NCBI GenBank assembly: GCA_040880365.1
Contig: JBBDIO010000295.1
Span: 1 to 10,623 of the forward strand
From: JBBDIO01 sp040880365
GTDB taxonomy: Bacteria > Chloroflexota > Anaerolineae > Caldilineales > Caldilineaceae
Direction of reading: 5' to 3'
Length of the DNA: 10,623 bases
In this document: one piece after another, positions 1-5,793 of the stretch
Layout of the letters: every line of letters begins with the position of its first letter
Numbering within the stretch: position 1 is the first letter of the stretch
Made by a program: the position numbers and the translations under genes
Notes under the pieces: generated by a model
What the model was told of the DNA's origin: nothing
The model's database searches: none
The model's input: only the letters and a program-made list of their open reading frames with translations

Positions 1-1
1 A

Positions 2-274
2 GACAACCTGGCCCTGTGTTTGGAGATGGACCGGCGGCGCGACGCCATCCTGGCGCACATGGGGCTAGGCGACGTGGCCGCAGCCCAACAAGACGACGCG
101 CAAGCCGCGCAACACTACGCACAGGCGCACGCACTGGCAACCGAAATTCAGGCTGCGCCCGAAGCAGCGCGCGCCGCCCTCTCTCACTCCGAGGCGCGCG
201 CCCGGCTGGCAAAAACCGGCGCGGCTATTCCAACTGATAGTGTTCTGCCAGATATTCGTTCCAGCCTGCCGTAA
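2..274 (+). CDS. C-terminal end of a TPR-type protein (partial, 5' end outside window)
   Basis: An open frame enters from the left edge and ends at TAA 272-274, giving about 90 residues. The visible part is alanine- and glutamine-rich helix. One stretch, GDVAAAQQDDAQAAQHYAQA, matches the spacing of a tetratricopeptide repeat (small residues at the helix packing positions, then a Tyr), and another helix follows. The last 25 or so residues are non-repetitive. TPR tails like this are common at the C-terminus of large AfsR/LuxR-type ATPase regulators and adenylate-cyclase-like regulators in Chloroflexota and Actinobacteria, where they mediate protein contacts. Which type this is cannot be told without the missing upstream part. 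The last 50 bp overlap the end of the convergent gene at 225-1520. Confidence 0.6.
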   Translation, partial: DNLALCLEMDRRRDAILAHMGLGDVAAAQQDDAQAAQHYAQAHALATEIQAAPEAARAALSHSEARARLAKTGAAIPTDSVLPDIRSSLP

Positions 275-1520
275 AGGTTGCCAAATCCACACCATAGACG
301 GCGGGGGTCAATTCCTCCCACGACGCAAAATGGGTGAACCCCCGGAACAACGCGGGGATTGTCTGTTCGCCATAGGTTTGCACACCATACTCAATTAACG
401 TTTCGGCAGCCAAAAACCGCCAGACCACATATTCACGCGACGGACGTCCCGCCTGTTCATTATCTGAAATTTCGCGCGGAGAAAGCGGAAAGCGTCCGGC
501 GCTTTCGGTGCGGAAGATCTCCACGGCCTGTGCGTGCCAGGGCGAAGGCTGATCCAGCAGGTGGGTGATCATCCAGCGGCGCAGGCCCCAATTCATCACC
601 GTCCAGCGAAAGAGAAAGCGGCCATCGGGTTCTTCGGCGGAGTTGAAAACCCGATAGGCCAGCCGGTTGACCAGGCTTTCGGTCAGATTCTCGCTGGGTG
701 TCAGCCCTGCCGGCACAGTGGCAAACGTGGGCGACGTAATCTGGACATGATTGCCGTCCCACGCCCAGCGCCCCATACGGTCGGGCTGCAGTTCCACGGT
801 AAATTCTTCGTAGCCCACAGGCGGATCAATATCCAATAGCCGATGGATTTCTGCCATCGCCGCCGCGACCCGCGGCGCAGCCGCGCGCACGGTATCCGCA
901 TCGCGGGCAAAATAAATGAAGTGCAGGTTGCCGGTTTGCAGCGTCCGCCGTTCTCCCCAATAATCGGCATATAGCCCCGGCACCGTGCGCACCCAGCCCT
1001 GCTCGGTTTCGCGGTAGAATCGAAGTTCGTGCAGCTCTTCCACATCCGACCATTCGGTGGCAGGCTGGCGCGCGGTCACTGCCACTCGCATAAATCCATC
1101 GCCCAGAGACTCAATCTGTTGCAGTTCTGCGCCATATTCCAGACGGCTTCCCGGCTCGCCGCGCCAATGCCGCCGCCATTCGGTCGCCCAGTGGTCTTCA
1201 ATCGTGGGATCCACCGTCGCCAGAAACAGATCGCGATCCAGGCTATACCACGCTCGATTTTCCCGATCCAGGCTCCGTTGAATCCCCGCGGCGGCCCGAT
1301 CCCATTCCAGTTGGCGCGGGGATAGGGAAATGCCCGTCGCCGCCAGCACGACCACCGTCAACAGCGCCAACCCGCGCAGCATATTGTTCACCAGCCGCTG
1401 TTCGCGTGTGGAAAACAGCCCAGCATCTGCACCGGCATTGGGGTCGAGATGCCCATCTGCCCAACGGTCATACTCGGCTTCGCCAATGCGCCATTCAAAT
1501 GTGATACGTTGTTGAGTCAT
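225..1520 (-). CDS. Membrane-anchored protein with a peptidase-MA-like C-terminal domain, zinc motif apparently lost
   Basis: 431 residues. The start is the ATG at 1520-1518, because GGAGG (complement of 1530-1534) lies 9 nt upstream; the frame could extend to 1577 but no comparable ribosome site supports that. Residues 1-46 are polar and probably cytoplasmic. Residues 47-66 form one hydrophobic membrane segment, and the rest would lie outside. Residues 70-190 resemble an NTF2/SnoaL-like alpha+beta domain. Residues 197-431 resemble the peptidase-MA-like gluzincin domain seen in many Chloroflexota proteins, including the typical ending with LIEYGVQTYGEQTIPALF and a final GWNEYLAEHY. The expected HExxH is absent: the matching helix, around residues 279-291, reads LTESLVNRLAYRV. 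I therefore infer a non-catalytic or binding role. It diverges from the kinase gene at 1829 and converges on the partial TPR gene. Domain assignments are by eye. Confidence 0.7.
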   Translation of the reverse strand: MTQQRITFEWRIGEAEYDRWADGHLDPNAGADAGLFSTREQRLVNNMLRGLALLTVVVLAATGISLSPRQLEWDRAAAGIQRSLDRENRAWYSLDRDLFLATVDPTIEDHWATEWRRHWRGEPGSRLEYGAELQQIESLGDGFMRVAVTARQPATEWSDVEELHELRFYRETEQGWVRTVPGLYADYWGERRTLQTGNLHFIYFARDADTVRAAAPRVAAAMAEIHRLLDIDPPVGYEEFTVELQPDRMGRWAWDGNHVQITSPTFATVPAGLTPSENLTESLVNRLAYRVFNSAEEPDGRFLFRWTVMNWGLRRWMITHLLDQPSPWHAQAVEIFRTESAGRFPLSPREISDNEQAGRPSREYVVWRFLAAETLIEYGVQTYGEQTIPALFRGFTHFASWEELTPAVYGVDLATFTAGWNEYLAEHYQLE

Positions 1521-1529
1521 GCAGGTGGG

Positions 1530-1534
1530 CCTCC
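1530..1534 (-). promoter_or_regulatory. Shine-Dalgarno site that fixes the start at 1520
   Basis: The minus strand reads GGAGG here, followed by 9 nt and then ATG at 1520-1518. This supports the shorter, 431-residue product over the longer in-frame extension. Confidence 0.7.
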
Positions 1535-1723
1535 ATAAACAGTCGCGGTCACAACCAATACGACCGAACCGATCCACGTGGATGCCGAGCGGGATAGCTT
1601 GCCGGGTGGGTCAACTTGTCGGGTGGGATAGCATCCCCGGCAGGCAGGGATGGGACAATGTGATATAGTGTAATGCCAGAGTTCCCGCGAAAATGCAAGC
1701 CGCATTTCATTGTCGCCTGCGCC

Positions 1724-1760
1724 CCGGTGTACGCCACATCCGGTGTACGCCATCTATAGT
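1724..1760 (+). promoter_or_regulatory. Possible activator-dependent promoter of the hybrid kinase
   Basis: The 13-bp word CCGGTGTACGCCA occurs twice (1724-1736, 1740-1752) with a 16-bp period. It is followed at once by TATAGT (1755-1760), which fits a -10 box about 70 bp before the kinase start. The -35 position (around 1732-1737) falls inside the repeats and does not resemble TTGACA. The arrangement fits two sites for a regulator occupying the -35 region. The repeat is seen directly; the regulatory role is inferred. Confidence 0.35.
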
Positions 1761-1828
1761 GCTTGCATCCTGTCCTCACCCGACTCACGTTCAGAAACCT
1801 TTAACACCCGTTCAAAGCGAAAGCACCC

Positions 1829-4177
1829 ATGCGCGAAATACTGCCTGCTGCTCTTGGTCGCACCGATATTTCTCCCCACACCAGTAATTCCGATGTTTCC
1901 CATGTTTCCGACGTCTCGCATCTGCAACGCGCGCTGATCGAATTGCAGGCCGATTCTGTGCGTGCGATTGCCGGCTGTCTGGGGCTGGTGGGCTATGTGT
2001 GGCTCATGCTCATCGTCTCGCCCGATTCGGGCTACAGCGTCGCGCCCGCGGCCTGGGTTGGGACGTTCCTGCTCATGGGCGGCTCGACCTTCAGCCTGTG
2101 GGCCAGCGGCCAGTGGATCCAGTGGTCCAAACATGTATTAATCTGGAGTACGCTGGCAAGTGTGGGCTGTGCCGCGCTGGCCTGGCCGGGCAGCGCAACA
2201 CACTATCTCTTTGTCTTGCCCGTCATCTTTGCCGGCGTACTTTTCAACTGGCGCACCGTCGTATTAGCGACGCTGGCTTCCAATGTAGTGCTGTTCGCGC
2301 TGGTCATCTTCGGCCCGGCCGCCGAATCGACCGCGACGCTGCAACCGCTGCACGAACAGCTTGTCTGGCCGGCACTGGTAGTAGGTCTGGCTGCGTTCAG
2401 CTCCACGCTATCCACCCACAATCTGTTTGTGGCGCTGGCCTGGTTTGCCGGGGCCTATGAGCAAGCCCACCGCAACGAACGTCTGGCGATGGAACAACAG
2501 GGCGAACTGCGGCGCGTGCTCAAGGCACTGGACGAATCGGCCTATCGTGTGGAACGCGCCAACGTCATGCTCACCTTTGCCCGCAACCAGGCCGAAGAAG
2601 CGCGCCTGCTCAAGCAGCAATTTGTGCAAAACATCAGCCACGAATTGCGTACCCCCTTGAACATGATTGTGGGTTTTACGGAATTGATGGTGAAATCGCC
2701 CGAATTCTATGGCGACGCGCTGCCGCCCATGTATCAGCGCGACCTGGGCATCGTCTATCGCAATGCCACCCATCTCCAGACGCTGGTCAACGATGTACTG
2801 GATCTGGCGCGCATCGAATCGGCCCAGATGCGCTTTTATCCTCAGGAAGTAGCGCCGGGCGAGTTGGTGCTGGATGCCGTAGAGATGATGCGCGGGCTGA
2901 TCGAATCGCGCGGGCTTGCCGTCGAAGCCCATGTGCCCGACGCTCTGCCCACCCTCGCCGTCGACCCCATCCGCATCCGCCAGGTGTTGTTCAATCTGCT
3001 CAACAATGCCGCGCGCTTCACCGAGCAGGGCACGCTGCGCGTGGAACTGACCGCGGGCAAAGACGAGTTGATCTGTTCGGTGCAGGATAGTGGACCGGGC
3101 ATCGCGCCCGAAGACATGGTGCGCATCTTCGACGAGTTCTATCAAACCGACGGCAGCATACGCCGCCGGCACGGTGGCGTCGGGCTGGGGCTGGCGATCT
3201 GTCGCCAGTTCGTGCGCATGCACGGCGGGCGCATCTGGGTAGAAAGCGAATTGGGCGCGGGCAGCACCTTCTATTTCAGCCTGCCCCTGGAATCGGGCGT
3301 GCTGCGCGAGTTCCACAACCCGGGGCAAAATGCCGCTACGTTTAGCTTTGGAACACGCGTGCAATCGGTCGTGGTGGTGGTCACCAACAATATGGCTGCG
3401 GCTCCCCTCTTTCACAGCCAGCTTGGCGGCGCGCGCATCCTGTTGGCGGCCAGCCTCGAACAAGGCCGCGCCCTATCACAAAAGACCTTGCCCCAGGCCG
3501 TCGTCATCGATCTGGCCTGTCATGATCTCACACCCAAAAATCTGGAAGCGCTGGCCCAAGAGTGGCAACTGCCCCAGATCCCTTTTGTCGGCCTGGCGCT
3601 GCCCAATCTCAATATGATGCACGAACTGGCCGTCGACAGCTATCTGGTGAAGCCCATCTCGCGCCAGGATTTGCTGGATACCCTGCGCAGCCTGGGCACG
3701 GCCATCGACCGCATTCTGATCATCGACGACGACCGTAACTTCGTGCGGCTGCTCCAGCGCATGCTCCAAAACTCGGCGCGCCGCTACCAGGTCAGCGCGG
3801 CCTACAGCGGAGAAGAGGGTCTCGCATTGGTGGAACATGTGCGCCCCGACCTGGTGCTGGTCGACATGGTTATGCCCGGTATGCATGGCCGCGAATTTGT
3901 CAACCGTCTACACGCATTGCCCGGTTTCGAAGACCTGCGCATCGTGGTCATCTCGGCCCAGGATGAGATCGACTATACACGCTTCCATGCGGGCACGGTC
4001 ATCGCCACCAAAGGCCGGGGACTTGCGCCGGGCGAGGCCATACGCTGGGTACAGGCTCTGCTGCATACCCAACCCAGTGACCCACCACCCGGCACTGGGC
4101 ATATGCCCAACGCAGCAGCTACGCCTGCATCTGGGCCGCAACCGTATCCAGCACATGTAGCAACGACTCTTCGGTGA
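1829..4177 (+). CDS. Hybrid sensor histidine kinase with degenerate and intact receiver domains
   Basis: 782 residues. The ATG at 1829 is the first start after an in-frame stop at 1802-1804, although the ribosome site is weak. After a polar N-terminus there are about six hydrophobic segments (roughly 44-63, 76-92, 103-119, 125-139, 143-161, 178-205) with no sizeable extracytoplasmic loop, so the signal is probably sensed in or near the membrane. A probable coiled-coil signalling helix follows (208-265). The kinase core is intact: H-box NISHELRTPLN with phospho-acceptor His271, N-box NLLNNAARF (389-397), G1 box DSGPGI (420-425), F-box near 433-438 and G2 box GGVGLGL (449-455). Residues 511-625 look like a receiver lacking the acidic pair but keeping Asp561 and Lys608. 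Residues 628-745 are a full receiver: Asp633/634 (also Asp635), phospho-acceptor Asp679, Ser709, Lys728. Phosphate flow from His271 to Asp679 is expected. The partner may be the convergent regulator at 4119-5486, with which it overlaps by 59 bp. Confidence 0.93.
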   Translation: MREILPAALGRTDISPHTSNSDVSHVSDVSHLQRALIELQADSVRAIAGCLGLVGYVWLMLIVSPDSGYSVAPAAWVGTFLLMGGSTFSLWASGQWIQWSKHVLIWSTLASVGCAALAWPGSATHYLFVLPVIFAGVLFNWRTVVLATLASNVVLFALVIFGPAAESTATLQPLHEQLVWPALVVGLAAFSSTLSTHNLFVALAWFAGAYEQAHRNERLAMEQQGELRRVLKALDESAYRVERANVMLTFARNQAEEARLLKQQFVQNISHELRTPLNMIVGFTELMVKSPEFYGDALPPMYQRDLGIVYRNATHLQTLVNDVLDLARIESAQMRFYPQEVAPGELVLDAVEMMRGLIESRGLAVEAHVPDALPTLAVDPIRIRQVLFNLLNNAARFTEQGTLRVELTAGKDELICSVQDSGPGIAPEDMVRIFDEFYQTDGSIRRRHGGVGLGLAICRQFVRMHGGRIWVESELGAGSTFYFSLPLESGVLREFHNPGQNAATFSFGTRVQSVVVVVTNNMAAAPLFHSQLGGARILLAASLEQGRALSQKTLPQAVVIDLACHDLTPKNLEALAQEWQLPQIPFVGLALPNLNMMHELAVDSYLVKPISRQDLLDTLRSLGTAIDRILIIDDDRNFVRLLQRMLQNSARRYQVSAAYSGEEGLALVEHVRPDLVLVDMVMPGMHGREFVNRLHALPGFEDLRIVVISAQDEIDYTRFHAGTVIATKGRGLAPGEAIRWVQALLHTQPSDPPPGTGHMPNAAATPASGPQPYPAHVATTLR

Positions 4178-5486
4178 AGGGCTTTTCCAAAAATGCCGCC
4201 GCGCCTAACGCCAGCGCCAAATCCTGCTGGCGCAAGATGCTGCATACCACCAGCGGAATCGCCTGTGTGGCAGGATGGTTGCGCAACGTTTGCAACAGAT
4301 CCCAGCCGTCGCGTTCGGGCATCATCAGATCGATGATAATCACATGGGGCACGAGCCGGATTGCCAGATCCTGGGCGACCTGTGCGCTCTGCGCGGTGAA
4401 GACCTGATAGCGGTGCGAGACCAGGAACCGCTGAAATAGCTCCAGCGCATCGGCATTATCGTCTACGATCAATATCTTTTGCTTGTGTTCCACGGGCAAC
4501 CCCAACGTAAAGCCGTGCAAAGAGCCATCTTCCACGCGCGATACAAGTTGGATGCCGCCGACCGTCGCCAGTTCCTCCAGCGTGGAAAATTCCTGCTGCT
4601 GGGTCGCGCCTGGAGACAGCGCCAGCGGCGGCGCCAGCGTAATGCCCAGTTCCACACTTGCGGCGTGGGCACAGGGTTCTGCCGTGATCTGAAATTGCAC
4701 ACAGGCGTCGCGGCCACGTTTGAGCAGATAGCCCACCGCGCCTACCAACAAGTGGCGCAGAATGTTGGGATCGACCGTCACCTCCAGGCGCGTCTGGGTG
4801 GGCAAGAGTTCCAGCGTTATGCCCTGCTGCTTTGCCACATCGCCCAACAACTCCACCACACCCGCCAGCACACTTGCGGGCCGTGTGCCGGTGTGGTTTT
4901 GCGCCAGATGCGCGGTTTCGCTGCGCAATAGCTCAAAGTGATCGGCCACGGGGGGTGTATCCGGTTTAATCAGCGGCCCAGGGAGAGACTGGCCCTGTAG
5001 ATCATCCTGTACGTACGTTTCTTGCAAAGCAGCGTCTTGCCGCGCATCACCCTGTACCGCATCACTCTGTACTGTGTCACCCTCTGACGTACCACCTGAC
5101 GCATCAGTGTGGCGGCTTGCCATATAACGTTGCCACAGAATATCGCTCACCGCTTCGATGGCCGTGTCGCGCTCGCGATAAAAATGGCGGCGGCTGATTG
5201 CCAGCTGATCGGCCACCACCTGCGCGTCAATTCCTTCCAGATAGCGCATGGACATGAGCCGATAGCGTCGCCACGGCGGCGACATGGGTGGGGCCTGCGC
5301 GCCCGGATCCAGTTCATCGATCACGTCGATGAGGATCTGGTGCAGATGCCAGGCCTTGTCTTTGCGCCGCATCTGGGGCGCAGCAATGACCAGATCGGTG
5401 AGCGCGTGGGAACGCAGATATACCAGGTCAAAAAGATGCTGATAGGCATCTCCGACTGCTTCTGTAAATTCGCTTCGATTTGGCAT
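4119..5486 (-). CDS. Response regulator: N-terminal HTH, decayed HATPase-like domain, C-terminal receiver
   Basis: 455 residues, start ATG 5486-5484. No clear Shine-Dalgarno sequence is present, but the protein begins at a plausible family start and the N-terminal region is continuous. Residues 1-70 are helical. Residues 75-120 hold a sigma-region-4-like helix-turn-helix (VVADQLAISRRHFYRERD). A low-complexity D/Q/T-rich linker spans about 128-175. Residues 180-332 follow the order of a histidine-kinase ATPase fold: a VELLGDVAKQQGITLEL segment, DPNILRHLLVGAVGYLL where the N-box should be, and a final GGIQLVSRVEDGSLHGFTLG segment matching the end of such domains. The N-box Asn and the DxGxG box are missing. 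Residues 336-455 are a normal receiver with Asp342/343, phospho-acceptor Asp386, VVCSI and Lys435 in EKPF. It is likely a phosphorylation-controlled DNA-binding protein. Targets are unknown, but the divergent transport operon is the obvious candidate. HTH and receiver are secure; the middle domain is my inference. Confidence 0.88.
   Translation of the reverse strand: MPNRSEFTEAVGDAYQHLFDLVYLRSHALTDLVIAAPQMRRKDKAWHLHQILIDVIDELDPGAQAPPMSPPWRRYRLMSMRYLEGIDAQVVADQLAISRRHFYRERDTAIEAVSDILWQRYMASRHTDASGGTSEGDTVQSDAVQGDARQDAALQETYVQDDLQGQSLPGPLIKPDTPPVADHFELLRSETAHLAQNHTGTRPASVLAGVVELLGDVAKQQGITLELLPTQTRLEVTVDPNILRHLLVGAVGYLLKRGRDACVQFQITAEPCAHAASVELGITLAPPLALSPGATQQQEFSTLEELATVGGIQLVSRVEDGSLHGFTLGLPVEHKQKILIVDDNADALELFQRFLVSHRYQVFTAQSAQVAQDLAIRLVPHVIIIDLMMPERDGWDLLQTLRNHPATQAIPLVVCSILRQQDLALALGAAAFLEKPFTEESLLHVLDTVAAQMQA
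5043..5072 (-). repeat. 15-bp tandem repeat inside the regulator's linker
   Basis: Two adjacent 15-bp units (5043-5057, 5058-5072) differ at a single base, and a more degenerate copy may follow to about 5090. On the coding strand this gives five-residue units such as VQSDA and VQGDA. It lies between the HTH and the decayed ATPase domain, so changes in copy number would lengthen or shorten the linker without shifting the frame. Confidence 0.75.
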
Positions 5487-5561
5487 GGGTAAAGGGAACT
5501 AGCGCGGAAACCGACGCTGGGCAGACACACGTATCACAGGGAATGTCACATCATGTCAGAA

Positions 5562-5610
5562 ACGTGTCACTCAGGGGCTATACAGCGACACGTCACATTG
5601 CTAGTATACT
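5562..5610. promoter_or_regulatory. Possible promoter with inverted-repeat operator
   Basis: The inverted repeat ACGTGTC (5562-5568) and GACACGT (5587-5593), 18 bp apart, lies just before TATACT (5605-5610), a good -10 match on the + strand. There is no good + strand -35 box. Because AGTATACT is self-complementary, TATACT also reads on the minus strand at 5608-5603, with TTTTGA (complement of 5626-5631) 17 bp away as a possible -35. The site could therefore serve the regulator gene, the operon, or both. Confidence 0.3.
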
Positions 5611-5711
5611 GTACGCTTCCCAGATTCAAAATCCGCCCAATTCAGAACCGAACAAGTCTTATGTTGAAACCCGAGTCACGTCTTGAGTCACAGACCAACA
5701 TTGGCAATATG

Positions 5712-5739
5712 GACTTTGTTCAATTTTGACTATGTTCAA
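5712..5739. repeat. 12-bp direct repeat, possible operator upstream of the transport operon
   Basis: GACTTTGTTCAA (5712-5723) and GACTATGTTCAA (5728-5739) differ at one base and are 16 bp apart start to start, about 55-80 bp before the operon start. A looser third match (TCTTATGTTGAA) lies at 5657-5668. Tandem direct half-sites of this size are typical of OmpR-like and other response regulators. The repeat is seen directly; the role is inferred. Confidence 0.45.
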
Positions 5740-5793
5740 CCCGCACAACAGGTCAGCATCCAGTTTTGAAGAGGAACCAAGGAAAGGTACCCT

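Larger units (their letters stand above)
1521..1828. other. Divergent intergenic region with several direct repeats
   Basis: This 308-bp gap separates the membrane protein (-) from the hybrid kinase (+). No convincing gene was found. It must hold promoters for both directions. The visible structure is repetitive: GGGATAGC at 1591-1598 and 1625-1632 (34-bp step), CGGGTGGG at 1603-1610 and 1620-1627 (17-bp step), and a perfect 13-bp repeat at 1724-1736 and 1740-1752. Two TATAGT boxes occur, at 1664-1669 and 1755-1760. No good TTGACA box sits at the usual distance from either, which would fit promoters that rely on an activator. Confidence 0.5.
5487..5793. other. Divergent intergenic control region between regulator and transport operon
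   Basis: This 307-bp gap has lower GC than its flanks and no convincing gene. It holds a cluster of TGTCAC-like words (5530-5596, with GAGTCAC at 5673-5679 and 5685-5691), a 7-bp inverted repeat ACGTGTC/GACACGT (5562-5568 and 5587-5593), a self-complementary AGTATACT (5603-5610), and a 12-bp direct repeat at 5712-5723/5728-5739. The operon start at 5794 has a good ribosome site, GGAAAGG at 5781-5787. Confidence 0.5.

Noticed and set aside
1521..1577. N-terminal extension of the membrane protein to 1577
   Set aside because: No ribosome site supports it, and the added residues are Cys- and Arg-rich with no family likeness; ATG 1520 has GGAGG at 9 nt.
2408..3463. 351-residue open frame antisense to the kinase gene
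   Set aside because: It is His-, Gln- and Arg-rich, shows no domain, and mirrors a clearly real kinase on the other strand; long antisense frames are expected in high-GC DNA.
5726..5754. Promoter with TTGACT (5726-5731) as -35 box
   Set aside because: The bases 16-18 bp downstream (around 5749-5755) do not resemble TATAAT.
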